In this document: piece by piece, positions 33,198-45,772 of the stretch
How positions within the stretch are numbered: position 1 is the first letter of the stretch
Layout of the letters: each line of letters starts with the position of its first letter
Assembly (NCBI GenBank): GCA_018296165.2
Contig: JACKQL020000002.1
Coordinates: 1,550,001 to 1,614,000, forward strand
Reading direction: 5' to 3'
From: Termitomyces sp. T153
Taxonomy: Eukaryota; Basidiomycota; Agaricomycetes; Agaricales; Lyophyllaceae
DNA length: 64,000 nt
Translations under genes and position numbers: made by a program
Notes under the pieces: generated by a model
Told to the model about the DNA's origin: nothing
What the model saw: the letters and a program-made list of their open reading frames with translations, nothing else
Database searches by the model: none

Positions 33198-36100
33198 ATG
33201 TCTGTGTATAACCCTGCATATAACCCTGCCAGCTACCTAACCAACATCTATAGCTGGCCAGTTGCTGAAAACCAATATGCCCCATTTTACCCAGGTCCAC
33301 CTGGGGATCAGTATGTTCCCTGCTATTGGACTCCTGACCCCAACCAGGCATTTTATGCTCCCTCTATCAGCCAAGGAATACCTCTGGGCTAGCACCACCT
33401 GCTGGCATTCCCTTCTGATGGCAACTACCCCTGCATGTACTCCAGAGGATACTCTGCAGCCCCCCCCAACCCTGCCTACCTTCCACCTGCTCACTACTAC
33501 ACATACTCAATTTCTGCTGTGGCCCCAGCCCCTCCAAAGCACTCAGATAATTATTCCCCCTCTCAATTGCTATTTTCCACTTAAATTCCCTCTTCCCCCA
33601 GATAGCAACAGATCGAGGCTTATGCCCAGCAGTGCAATGAAGTCCTCCACTTTCTCTGCCTCTTCTTTGTAGAGTTTGCAAGATGTGCTCACACTCTCCT
33701 CATTAACTTAAACTACTCTGACACCCCCACAACTCTGGAGGTCTGGGCAGACAGGCTCCTTGACTTCCATGAATGCTACCTATAGAGAAACCTCCCCAAA
33801 ACTATGCAAGGCACTTTGGGAATCGATGCCAATTTACAAAATGAGCTCTATGCCTTAGTCGAAGAAATCCATACTAGTCCAAACCCCTGCCCATTTGAAG
33901 ACTCTCTGGACCCCTCCCACTCCTTCCATGCACAATGTGAGGAACCTGTCAGAGCACAAAACAAAGCCCTGCCTCCCATCTCCCACCAACAGGAAGAACT
34001 TAATGTGGCATCCAATATCTTGAGAAGCCTCAACCATGCAGGAGGATTGTTCAACCAACCTGCTGCTCACACCCTGGCCCTCTCCACTCACTCTCAGGCA
34101 AACTCCATCCCCAGTGCCTTCCATACATGGGATCAACCTGCTATCCCCGAGCCTCATATCCAATGGCTGCCCCCATGCATCAACAACAACAACCAAACTC
34201 TCTCCTATATCAACAAGCTGGGAAATTCTGCTGACAAGGCCACCCCACACAACAGCCCTCTCTAAGACAGACCCCCTCACTTCAATCTTTGTACCTCCCA
34301 TGTCAACACTCTTCCACCCTGCTAGAACATCCCAGCCCCTCCAAGGCAGCCCATGGGCCCCAGGGCACCCCAAAGCCCTTTTTCCATCAACTTCCCTTGC
34401 CCCTCTCCTGCTCCAATGCCCAATCCTCCCACCGTCACTAATTACTTTGGACCCTCCACTCCCAGAGGACCCTCTTCCCTTCAGTGGGCCCTGGGGCCTC
34501 CCCCAGGCCATGTAAGCCAAACCCCTGGCAGCAGGCCTTCCAATGGCAGACCTCCTAGAGAATGGGGCCCGGCCATGGACAACTTGCCTCCCCAGTGCAG
34601 TACTACTACTACAATGCTGGACTCCCGCCTCAAACTCAAAACATCCAGAACAATACTCATGATGCACTGGCTTAGAAAGGAAAGCTCAACATCCAAAAGC
34701 CTGAACTCTTTACTAGTTATAACTCTCAGAAGTGGAGAACCTTTCTAACACAGTGTCTAACTATGTTCTAAGCTAAGCCCATTACCTTCCAGCTTAAGAG
34801 CTCACAAGTAGCCTTCACTTCCTCATATTTGCAGGGCATCACCTTTGACCACTACATAGCACTACTCCAGTTCAACCCCAACAATACTGTCCTCTCCAAT
34901 TGGCCCACTTTCATCCAGGAATTCTCCAGTAAGTTTGGCATCTTTGACATGGTAGCAGAAGCAGAGGAGAATCTCTTCAACCTCCAAATGCACAACAATA
35001 AATGTTTCACAACCTTCATTATATGGTTTGAACAGGAGGCCTACAAAACTGGATGGAATTATAATGCCTTCCAATTTGCCCTCCATTATGCCCTGCCTCA
35101 GTAGATCAAGGATGTCCTCTGTCTTGCACCCAAGCAAACCATATATGATAGATACAAGGCACTTGTTACTCAGATCAACCAACATTACTGAAAAGACCGG
35201 AGTGAGAACATGGCACTGTGGTGATGAGCCCCAGTTATTGCTGAGCACCATTTTTGGCATTCTTTTGGCATTGCGGACTTAGCGGCAGCTGACTACTTTA
35301 TATTTGACACAGGTCACAACACTCAGCACATGGTACCAAGCCTGAGGGTTGGACCAAAGCATGAGACCCTAGTGACCATGAGACTTATCAAGCACGAGAA
35401 ATGGCATGAGGAGTCTGGAGCTTGGGCCTAGATCATCAAGGCCTAGACTCTCTAGCAATGATTACTAGCGACCTTAGCGATCCTGGCGACAAAATGGTGT
35501 TCTCCTACCATATATGGACAAATTATCAGACACATACCTTTTTACTATCATTTCGTTTGCCAAGCTTACCAACATACTTGAACGGCATCTACGCTTCAGG
35601 TGTTGACAGCGGACTCTTTTCTTGTTTTGGTTTTTGTTAGCAATTAAGCGTTGCCAGGACTTCACCTAGGATTTTTCACTTAGTTACAGACTGACGCCTT
35701 GTATGCACCATAAGCACAGTGACAGACACCGTCGCTTGTAGTACTTATTTGATTACTTTCACATACTATACTTTGAAATGTATAAATACTGACTGTACAT
35801 AGACACAGAGGACAAGAAAAAAATAGAACAGAGCACCCCCCCCTTTGAAGTCAACCAGCCGCTCTCTCTCTCTAAGCCTACCAGCTTGAGAGTACACTTT
35901 GTCTTTCTTTTCCTTATCCAGTCTTTGACTCCGGCTTAGTGACAAGCCGCCTCGACTTTGACTTTGACTTAGTTTGGTACCAACTGCGGGTGCCCGTTTA
36001 CGATAATTCGACTTAGCGATGCTAGCGACTTTGGCTAGTGACTAGATCAAGTTCGTCCCCTAGTTTTCCATCCTTCCTCACAACCGTTGTCTCTTTCCTT

Positions 36101-36790
36101 ACTCTTCTCACCACCATTACGATGACCTCCGCTGGCAATAGTGCCTTCTTTCTACTTCACCCCCATGCCACAATCTTCGCTCTAGTTCTCTGGGACGATT
36201 ACTGACTCGCCCTCAACTATTAAGTTCCTACTGCCAGCTACCCTATCTTGTGACTAGTGCCAGGTCCTCTCTTTAGGTTTCCTGCACGGCACTAGGCGGC
36301 ATAGGAGCACATCAGTGGACCACATGGAACACCCCTGGCAATACCAACTGGCAGGTCGGGGCAACCAATGGCAACTGACCTCCAATTCTTGCCAACTCTG
36401 CCAACCCTGCACCCCATTTCCCTCTGGGCTAAGGACCTTCCAGCACTAATTGATCTCCAGAACAGCACCCCCCTGCCCAACTCAATGCTGCTAACCTTCA
36501 TAAGGCCTTGAAACTCCTGGACACCAACTCTGACAACCTCAATAACACTCTGGACTCCACTGAAGACTAAGAAGCCTTATGTGCAAACAAGATTCAGAAT
36601 AGGCCCTGGATTGATGTACTGGAAGAGACTCAGAAGAAGCAATGAAAGGAGGGCACCTGCATTCTATGTGGTGAGCAGGGACATTTTATCAGTAATTGCC
36701 TTAGATGCCAGGTGATGGGACACACCATATGGACCATCAATGGAGAAGACTGTGACTATCAGTTTATGGAAAATGAGTCTGCAGTTTAGG
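33198..36790 (+). pseudogene. Gag of the inner gypsy type C (frameshifted, interrupted)
   Basis: The start MSVYNPAYNPASYL matches the gag start at 62397 of the fragment on the right. A proline/tyrosine-rich N-terminus is followed by HSFHAQCEEPV, a capsid-like retrotransposon gag domain at 34829-35190 (FIQEFSSKFGIFDMVAEAE, ALHYALPQ), the inserted element at 35222-36314, and a zinc knuckle CILCGEQGHFISNC at 36655-36700. Removing the insert and one GTGG copy restores an open join (NMALW to TTWNTPG). Several frameshifts and TAG stops make it non-functional. Confidence 0.85.
35222..36314 (+). mobile_element. Solo-LTR-like element, family B, in gag
   Basis: 1093 bases, TGATGAGCCCCAG ... GAGCACATCA, with a perfect four-base target duplication GTGG (35218-35221 and 36315-36318). 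It has a promoter-like TATAAATA at 35781-35788 but no coding sequence. Near the right end, TTTGGTACCAACTGCGGG resembles sequence often found around primer-binding sites, so a non-autonomous element is an alternative to a solo LTR. It is CpG-rich compared with its host, hence a later arrival. Confidence 0.85.
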
Positions 36791-37289
36791 TCTCAAAGAT
36801 GCACTAGACTGCAGACCAGACCCCAATGTCTTCTTTGCTCCAGCCACATCCCTCTATGCAATAGTACTTGCCACAGACAGCCCCCCAGCACACCTTCCCT
36901 CCTACTCCTCCACCACTCTTCTCTTCCACACCACCCTCCCCTTTTCCAACAACCCTGTTCCCACACTGGTCAACAGTGGTGCCATGGATAACTTCATCAA
37001 TGAATCCCTGGCAGTGCTTGCTCCTCAATACTTCTAATGCCTCCTCACTCCAATCCTCCTCAAACTCTTTGATGGTGACCCCACCTCTGCTAGAAGCATC
37101 ACACACTACATGGAAACAACTGTGATCTTTGCCAATAGATGATAGCAAGAGCTTTGACTACTTGTTACAAAACTACACTTCTCCACCCCTGTTATCCTAA
37201 GCTTCTCATGGCTCTGCTCCACTAATCCCTACATCAACTGGCCCAGTCTTACCCTTGACCTTGACTGGGACAACTTGACCAACTCTGGA

Positions 37290-38110
37290 CTAGTACCCTT
37301 TGATGTCTCTCCCCCCTCTAAGGACTCCAAGACCACAACCAACCAACTCCAGACCCCTCTGCAGCTCCACTCAAAGTCCACGCAGTCATTTGTCATCAAT
37401 GTCTGACTTGATGGTTTGCCCAAGGTCCTCCCTGCTCTCATTGATAGTGGTGCCTCTGGCATGTTTATCAGCAGCCAGCTCAACCTCTGACACAATGACT
37501 TTGACAAACCCCTTGAGCTTCAACTCTTTGATAGAAGTCCCACCATGACAGGAATCACACAATACCACGATGATGTTCTCACCCTCAACAATAACCTAAG
37601 GTTCCAGGCTTGGCTTCTCATTACTCAGCTCCCCCCATTGACTCTGATCATGCTCAGACTTCTATAGCTGCAAGCCGTCAACCCTGACATCAACTGGAAG
37701 AACCTCACCATGCAATTTCTCAGCCCTGAAGCAAGTCTAGTGGCCGCTATCCCCTTCCACCTCCAGTCTATCTTGGACTCTGATGTTCCTGACCCTGATG
37801 CCAGCACTACCAGAGCAACCCAAAGCCTCTTGACTCTTAATAGCAACCAAGGAAGCAAAGAAAAGGTTTTCCCGCCTTGGTCACCCCTAATCAAATTATG
37901 ATGGCTGCCACCCAACATACCCCAAAATCAGTACAAAGGCCCATAGTACTCTGACCAGTGATGCTCAACCTCTCCAAACAACTCTGCCACCACTCCAGAC
38001 TTAGCTGCTATCGCTCCATTGCCCACCTCTGTCAACTCTAGAAACCTTGACATCAAAATCATTGGTGCTGTCCCCTTTGCATACATCTTACAAGACAGCA
38101 CCCCCACCTT
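37290..38110 (+). pseudogene. Retroviral-type aspartic protease region of the inner gypsy type C
   Basis: LPALIDSGASGMFISS (near 37428-37475) holds the D-S-G active-site motif of gypsy proteases. Flanking frames are broken by TGA/TAG stops (FVINV*LDGLP). A second copy-like stretch near 36960-37010 (LVNSGAMDNFINESL) reads like a decayed duplicate of the same motif. Confidence 0.65.
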
Positions 38111-38123
38111 CTAGCTACAAATC

Positions 38124-39830
38124 ATGCCAGTCCTACCTGAGAAGCACCTCTACACAGAAACTACTCCACCAGAGTGCAAAACAGAGGAGCAGATCCTATA
38201 TGAAGTAGTTCCTCCAGAGTATCATGAATTTGCTGATGTGTTTTCTGAAGGAAGTGCCAAAGAACTTCCCCCACACCACTTCTACAATCACAAGATTGAC
38301 CTCAAAGAAGGTGCTTTGCCTCTATTTGGCAAAATCTACAACATGTCTAAGATCAAGCTCTGGGTCCTGAAGGAATACCTTGATGACATGCTCAGCAAAG
38401 GCTTCATATGCCCATCAATCTCCACTGCCGGTGCTCCAGTCTTATTTGCCAAAAAGAAGGACAGATCACTCAGACTTTGTATAGATTACTGGAGACTCAA
38501 CAAAGTCACCAAAAAGAACTGGTATCCTCTTCCCCTGATTGGAGACCTTGTTGACCACCTCTGCAGTGCCAAGATCTACACAAAAATAGACCTCCACTCT
38601 GGCTACAACAATGTCTGGATTGCTCTGGGACATGAATGGAAGACCGCCTTTTGCACCTGCTATGACCTCTTTGAGTACTTAGTAATGCCCTTCAGAATGA
38701 CTAACTCCCCTGCTACTTTCCAGTACTTCATGAATGACATCTTCCACAACATGAACAACATCTTTGTTATTGTGTACCTAGACAACATACTGATCTACTT
38801 GAATTTACTGGAAGAGCATTCGGAGCATGTTTGCCATGTTCTAGAATAACTCTGGGAGTACTACCTTCATGCCAAACCAAAGAAATGCTCTTTCCATGTG
38901 ACAGAGGTTGAATACCTTGGAGTCATCATCACCCCCAATGGCATATACATGGACCCCACTAAGGTTGAAGCCATACTCAACTGCCCCCTACCATGGAACA
39001 TCAAGGAGGTACAGTCATTTCTAGGGTTTGCTAACTTTTATTGCTGTTTCATTGACAACTACTCCAGAATCACCAAACCCCTCAACTGACTCATGCAGAA
39101 GGACACCCCCTGGGATTGGAACAGCAAGTGTCAAAGTGTGTTTCTCCTCCTTAAAAAGGTCTTTACCTCTGCCCTGGTCCTCTGCCATTTCAACTCCCTC
39201 CTAATTGTGCTTGAATGCAACACCTCTGACTATGCCATCACTGGAATACTCTCCCAATCAGACTCCAGAGGCAAGGACCTCTGCCCTATTGCCTTTTACA
39301 CCCATTCAATGATCCCTGTGGAGCTCAACTACAATATCTACAACAAAGAACTCCTTGCAATCGTTGAAGCCTTTTGTCAGTGGCAGGCCTACCTTAAGGG
39401 ATCCCCACACTGCATTCAAGTCTACTCTGACCATAACAATCTGCAATATTTCACAACCATGAAGCAACTCAGCCACTGCCAAGCTCAATGGTCCAAAACC
39501 CTCTTGGAGTACAACTTTACCATCCACTACTATCCCAGATGACTTGGCATGGAGCCCAACGCACTCACTTAGAGGCCCAACATATATCTGAAGAAGTCAT
39601 TTGAAGCTAAGCAGAACATATTCAACCATCAAGTGGTAATCTCCCTTGAGCATTTACATGCCATGCTGATTTTAAATGAAGAAGGAATCCTCTACCAAAT
39701 CAGAAACTTGCCCCTGGACTCCTTCTTCATCCAGCACAACCTCCACAACAACTCCACTAATGAGTCAGATGTTAGGGACCCCTTCACGCTGTCTCTGGAC
39801 TACTGCCAATCAAGCATACTCTAAACATGC
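38124..39830 (+). pseudogene. Reverse transcriptase and RNase H of the inner gypsy type C
   Basis: Open for 241 codons from 38124: EYHEFADVFSEG, FICPSISTAGAPVLFAKKKD, LRLCIDYWRLNKVTKKN, YTKIDLHSGYNNV. The catalytic box reads VYLDNILIY (near 38775), where the second aspartate of YLDD is asparagine. A stop at 38847 is followed by VEYLGVIITPNGIYMD and the RNase H domain (ECNTSDYAITGILSQ, NYNIYNKELLAIVEAF, VYSDHNNLQYF) to a TGA at 39540. A post-RNase H stretch continues to 39824. Confidence 0.92.
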
Positions 39831-40310
39831 TGATGCCTAATGAACTTCCACCCCCAATTAGCACCCTGGCGCTTTGGTTTGGCTTGATTGACACAACCTC
39901 AAGACTCAGAGGCCCTCTGTCAAGCTTGCTCACAAATGTCTTGGCCCCTTCAAAATTCTCTGAAAAGTCTCAATGCATGCCTACAAGCTTGACCTACTCC
40001 CAGGCCTGAAGGGCCTCCACTCTGTGTTCCACATGCACCTCCTTGAAAAACATGCTCTGGACCCCTTCTCCAGGCAATGCTCCAGTTGACCACCCCCTGT
40101 CAAAGTTGAGGATGAATATCACTATGAGTTTGAACAAATCCTTGACTTCCATGTGGTCCATGGCCAACCCCAGTACTTGGTCTGTTGGAAGGGCTATGGG
40201 CCTGAGGACAACACTTGGGAACCCTGAAAAAACCTCAATGGAGCCCCTGACAAACTCTGGGACTTTCATCAATGACACCCCACCAAGCCCCAGAACCCCT
40301 GGGACTAGTG
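39831..40310 (+). pseudogene. Integrase end and chromodomain of the inner gypsy type C
   Basis: The integrase zinc finger and DDE core are missing. The sequence passes directly from the RNase H linker to the integrase C-terminal part (LGPFKI, YKLDLLPGLKGLHSVFH across frames) and a chromodomain at about 40105-40230 ([36 protein letters not shown]). A deletion of roughly 1 kb is implied. The chromodomain would have targeted integration to marked chromatin. Confidence 0.8.
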
Positions 40311-40433
40311 AGTACAGATGGCATTAGTGGGCATAACCTCTGCCTCTGGATTCATCACGGATTCAACTCCCACAAGTAACCCCCTATATGTTTTCACTTA
40401 CTCTCTTCTCATACAATCTCAAACCTCACACAA

Positions 40434-42333
40434 TCAGCAGAACAGCAAGAAAGTGTCACACACAAAACTATGAAATATAGAATCATACAACCAGGGCTGG
40501 GAAAAGTGCAAGATGGCAAGAAAGTGGGGCCCAACCACCCCCTCACTCCCTCTCTTCCTCCAGGATTCTCTGCACTCTACCTCCAACCAGGTCCACCTCC
40601 ATCTGCATGACCACAATAGTGAGGACATCCAGCTGCCCCAGCAATGGCTCCCCCACATTGGTTGCTATCTCCTACCATGCTCTGGAGTCTGCCACACTCT
40701 TCCACCAATGCCCTGCCAACAGCCACCCCATCTGCCTGAACCCCTGCTCTAACTCTGACAGGAGTTTCCCATGCATCTGTGCCAATCCGTCTTGCATTGA
40801 GGCATGAGCAGCTGATGCCCTGTCAAGGAGGATGCGGTGCTGTTGGACCTAGTTTAAATGGTCCAGTGTCAGTGGAATTCAAGGGGCAAGAAGCAGAAGG
40901 ACTCATGCAGTACCCCCCTTTGCCCTGAAGCCACCTCGTTGGCCAGCCACTTTTTGTGCCACCTCCCCACCTCTGTGCTAACTCCTTCTGCTTCCACAGC
41001 CTCTCACTAGACCTCCACCCTCTGCTCTGCCTGCACCTCTGACTGCACCAACTGTTCCTGCAGCCCCTGCACCTCTAGTGACCCCTCCACAATTGTCTGC
41101 ATGGCCCCTTATAACTCCTGCTGCACCAAGTCTTAGTCCCTTCACACCTTATTATGCTCCTGCTGGATCCCATTGCAATTCTCTTCAATCCTCCAAATCT
41201 CCTCCTCATGTGATGCCAACAGCTGGGATAATGGCTCCACCTGCCACTGCCAAAACATCTTGGGGATGGTGGAAGAAGGACTGAAATCCCTGCCAGACTC
41301 CCCTACCAAGGCCCCTGACCCAGAGGAGTATATGTGCAGCCCAGGAGGGCCTGCCATTAATTCTGCCCTTTATGGCCACTTACTGGGCCCCACCTCCAGT
41401 GAGAGAGATGCTCTCCATTTCCCCTTGTTGCATGCCATGGGAGCTCCCTCCCTCTGCCCACTCTGCAGAGGTCCCACTTTCATTGCGGGCCACTCCACAC
41501 TTGCTCCACCCTTTACTTCAGACCCCTGACCTGACACCTTGCCCTTGCACCCCTTGAGCAACTGCATAGCCACCCATGCCACATTCCATTCCTGCTTCTT
41601 TGACATGCAGGCCACCCACCAACTCAACAAAATCAGGCACTTCTCATGCCTTAAGCAACATGGAATGCATACTGAAGTGTCCTGCTGGGACCCCTGCATT
41701 GGCTCCTCAAAGCTGCAATGGTCCCCACATCAAGCACAAAGGGCACACTATGGAATCAAATCAGCTCAGGACTTGGTGCAACAATGCAGAATACTCACCA
41801 GAGCCTCTGCCTGACACCACTCCAGAGTTGGAGGACCCCATGCTTGTCCCACTGCCTCTGCAAACTTCTCTGGGGTCACTTCTGATTGGGGAATCCACAG
41901 CACCTCCAGAACAACCTGAACCTCCCTTGGACCAAAATTTGGCCTTGAGAACCACTCTGCTGACACCAAAATTCACCCTGCCAAAACTCCACCTTAAGAT
42001 GGAACCCCTGACAGGCTGGCCACAGCTGCAGACAATTCTGTCAAGATTGATCAGTGACCCCAGAGCACAGAAAAGTGGACCCACACTCACAACTTCAATA
42101 CATAGCCTCCACCTGCTTGCAACCATGGTGAGGCTTGGACTCCCCTGAAGACAAAGGGGTGGGAGATGCTGCAGACAATGTGGACAATGCTGATGATGCT
42201 GGAGAATAAGTGGAGGAGGACATAGATGAAAACTGAAGACTCCAAGGTATGTCTGACCCTTTTTAATGACTTGGAAAGAACCCCCTGACAAACAGTGGCC
42301 ATACTTTGACTTTGTTCTCCATGCTGCTGCCAC
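40434..42333 (-). pseudogene. Antisense reading frame in the inner gypsy type C
   Basis: On the minus strand, against the element: a 190-codon frame (41761-42333), then TPEKFAEAVGQAWGPPTLEW with CQAEALVS (near 41820), ASVEWPAMKVGPLQSGQREG and NKGKWRASLSLEVGPSKWP (41370-41520), AGPPGLHIYSSGSGALVGES and FSPSSTIPKMFWQWQVEPL (about 41230-41357), and a coiled-coil ending LEVQGLQEQLVQSEVQAEQ (near 41060). The blocks match the outer copy in order and strand. The sense strand has no comparable conservation. Stops and shifts break it, so it is a remnant. Confidence 0.62.
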
Positions 42334-43098
42334 TCACTGTGGTTTGATCAATATTACCCAACTTTGATTTCCATGCCCTGCTGATCCCCAAACTGTGCCC
42401 CACATCTTGAGGGTCTCAACACTGAAAGGGGGATGATGTTATGACCTGCTCCCTGCACCCCCAACATTGTTCCCAGCCTGCTCACTTCCCCAGAGTCCCT
42501 CCCCAATGCCTCATTAAACCCCCCAACTATTGTATCACTCTCTGCACCCACCCCAGGTAACTCTGACACTTCTCCAGCAAACCCCAATGGCCTCCTGGCC
42601 AACTCTGACACCTTCTCCACAGCCATCAACACTTCCCCTAAGCCTTTGGAACCCTCCCCCACTGTCCCTGACTCCACCATACATTTCTGGCTCACTACCC
42701 TGGTTCACTCAACCTACTCTAGAGCATCATGACAAACTCAGAGCAGCCTGCATCTCCAGCCGATCCCATCAGAATATTGCCACAGCCTGCCCCTTAATTG
42801 CAACCAACACCTGTTAACTCTGCATGGCTCCATCGAACCTGCTGCCACACCTGCTGTTCCCTGGAGCTCTCCTGTAGTCAGTATATAACCATGAAATAGC
42901 ACCTCATACTCCAGTCTTGATATTGCATTAACTGGTTACTTGTGTCTTGTATTTCTTTCCATCTCTGTTTCCATCCTTAGCCTCAAATCTACCTCTTTTC
43001 TCAGTCTCATCTCATCTTGCCTCTGTTACATCTCAATTGTCTCTATTTCCTTTGTTTCTCTAAGTTCTTCTCATCTCTGATGTCAGTACAAACTCTGT

Positions 43099-45377
43099 TG
43101 ATGTGCTCCTATGCTGCCTAGTGCCATGCAGGAAACCTAAAAAGAAGACCTAACACTAGTCACTAGATAGGACAGCTGGCAGTAGGAAGTTAATAGTTGA
43201 GGGTGAGTCAGTAACCGTCCCAGAGAACTAGAGCAAAAGTTGTGTTGTGGAGTGAAGTTGAAAGAAGTCACTATCGCTAGCTGAAGTCACTAGTGACAAT
43301 AAGGAAAGAAAATGGTTAAAGACCAATAACATCGCTAAGACAATGCGTACCTCTAATGGAGGTAGGAAGAGTGAGGGGATAGAGTAGGAAAAAGGGGGGA
43401 AGGCAGTAATAAGAAGACTAAAATCAGAGAATGAACATGAACTAGTCACTAGCCATAGTCGCTAATATTGCTAAGTCAAAATAACATGAATAGGCACCCA
43501 CAGTTGGCACCACACTAGGTTGAGGTCAAAGTCGAGAAGGCTTGTCACCAAGCCAAAGTTAAAAGCAATAGAGGAATGAAAGAAGCAAAGTGAAATCTCA
43601 AGCTGGTAAGCTTAGAGAGAGCAACTAGTTGATGCTGATGGTGATGAGCCCCAGTTATTACTGAGCACTATTTTTTGGCATTTCAGACTTAGCAGCAGCT
43701 GACTACCTTGAATCCAACACAAGTCACAACACTCAGCACATGAGACCTAGCCCAAGGATTGGACTGAAGCACAAGACTTTAGTGACTACGAGACTTACCA
43801 ATCATGAGAAACATCATGTGGAGTCTGGAACTTGGGCCTAAATCATCAAGGCCTAGACCCTCCTTAGTGACGATTATTAGCGACCCTAGCGACTCTAGTG
43901 ACAAAACAGTGTTCTCTTACTATATATGGACAAATTATCAGATGCATACCTTTTTACTATCATTTCTTTTGCCAAGCCTACTAACATACTTGAACAGCAT
44001 CTATGCTTCAGGTATTGACATCAGACTCATTTCTTTGTTTCATTTGCAATTAGGTGCCACCAAGACTTTGCCTATGATTTTTCACTTAGTTACAGACTGA
44101 TGCCTTGTATGCACCATAAACACAGTGACAAATGCCATTGCTAGTGGTGCCTATTTGTTTACTTTCCCATACTATACTTTGAAACATATAAATACTGACT
44201 GTACATAGACACTAAAAAAAGGGGAACAATTGGAGAACTGCTATCTTTGAGCTTACCAGCAAGAGATTTCACTTTGCTTCTTTCGCTCTTCTATTGCCTT
44301 TGGCTCAGGCTTAGCAATAAGCCTCCTTGACTTTGACCTCAACTTAGTGTGGTGCCAACTGCAGGTGCCTATTTTAATTAATCCGACCTAGCAACACTAG
44401 CAACTACAGCTAGCAACCAGTTTACGTTCATCTCTTGATTTTCTTTTGTCTTTCTGTTACCACCTTTCCCCATCTCTACCCTATTTCCTCACTCTCCACT
44501 ACCTCCATTAGGAGAGCGCTTTGTCTCAGCGACGTTACTTGTCTTTCCCCTTTTTCTTTCCTTATTGTCACTAGTGACTTCCACTAGCAATAGCAACTTC
44601 TCTCGACTTCACTCCACAATGCAACTTTTGCTCTAGTTCTCTGGGATGGTTACTGACTCGCCCTCAACTATTAACTTCCTACTGTCAGCTACCCTATCTA
44701 GTGACTAGTGTTAGGTCCTCTTTTTAGGTTTCCTGCATGGCACTAGGCAGCATAGGAGCACATCAATGGGGGTTCTCTGTTCTATTTTGCTATCCTCCTC
44801 AGTAGTGTCTATGTACAGGCAATATTTATATGTTCCCAAAGTATAGTATGGGAAAGTAAGCAAATAGTCACCACTGGCAATGGCATCTGTCACTGTGTTT
44901 ATGGTCCATATGGGGCATCAGTCTGTAACTAGGTGAAAAACCATAAGTGAAGTCTCTATGGCATATAAATGCAAATGAATCCAAACAGAGCAAGTCCGAT
45001 GTCAATACCTGAAGTGTAGACACCGTTCAAGTATGTTGGTAAGCTCGGCAAGGGGAATGATAGTAAAAAGGTATGTGTCTGGTAATATGTCCATATATAG
45101 TAAGAGAACACTGTTTTGTCACCAGAGTCGCTAAAGTTGCTAATAATCATTGCTAAGAAAGATCTAAGCCTTGATGTTCCAGGCCTAAGTTCCAGGCTCC
45201 ATGTGATATTTCTCATGATTGAAAAGTCTCATGCTCGCTAAAGTCTTGTGCTTCAGTCCAACTCTTGGGCTGGGTCCCGTGTGCTGAGTGTTGTGACTTG
45301 TGCCAAATTCAAAGTAGTCAGCTGCCGCTAAGTTTGAAATGTCAAAAATAGTGCTCAGTGATAACCAGGGCTCATCA
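43099..45377 (-). mobile_element. Solo-LTR-like element, family B, inverted, in the 3' LTR
   Basis: TGATGTGCTCC on the left and GGGCTCATCA on the right. Without its own insert (43642-44765 plus one ATGG) it is about 1151 bases. The bases beside it (CTGT and CCAT) do not form a clean duplication. Confidence 0.85.
43642..44765 (+). mobile_element. Solo-LTR-like element, family B, innermost insertion
   Basis: 1124 bases, TGATGAGCCCCAG ... GAGCACATCA, with a perfect duplication ATGG (43638-43641, 44766-44769). It lies inside an inverted copy of its own family. TATAAATA lies near 44187-44194. It is the youngest layer of the four-level nest by position. Confidence 0.9.
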
Positions 45378-45772
45378 CCATGCATGTGCTATGACCTCTG
45401 AACATTCTTATGACACTCTGGACCTCGCCCTTTGCTCAGCCTCAGAACCCATCAAGTCTCGATTTATCCTCTGTCAAACTCTGGCTCTGCTCCTATAATT
45501 TGCGAAGCCTCCACTTGCCCCACAGTCTATTTGCCCATCTATGGACTTGTCCCTGATGCCTGCCCAAGCCCAACATTTAACATACTTGGTCTTAGACTTC
45601 TCTGGACCACTCCAGACTTGCTTGGACCACTTCCCTTAGCTTCCCCTTGCAAGTCCCTCTAGTCTATGCCAACTCTGGAGTGCTAGGTTATAAGTGCAGG
45701 ACATTGCATCTGCCTAGTAAGGACTCGCTCAGTGTAGCTGAGCCTCTGTAGTCAGTGGAACCTGACAACAGA

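Larger units (their letters stand above)
32118..45767 (+). mobile_element. Gypsy type C, inner full-length copy with both LTRs
   Basis: A complete though defective element. The 5' LTR is 32118-33165 and the 3' LTR is 42437-45767 (1051-1052 bases after removing its insert). A five-base target duplication ACAGA lies at 32113-32117 and 45768-45772. Inside are gag with a zinc knuckle, protease, RT/RNase H, a chromodomain and an antisense frame. It carries three solo-LTR-like insertions of family B, one of them nested in another. It interrupts an element with related LTRs on the other strand. Confidence 0.93.
42437..45767 (+). mobile_element. 3' LTR of the inner gypsy type C, interrupted
   Basis: Begins TGTTATGACCTGCTCC after the purine tract CTGAAAGGGGGATGA and ends GTGGAACCTGACA. 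It is split by the insertion at 43099-45377. The two parts (42437-43098 and 45378-45767) add up to about 1052 bases, equal to the 5' LTR, and align with it end to end. Confidence 0.92.

Noticed and set aside
33237..34667. Long minus-strand frames opposite gag (up to 270 codons), also at 60889-61701
   Set aside because: Shadows of the proline-rich gag frames; they change with gag and show no own motif pattern.
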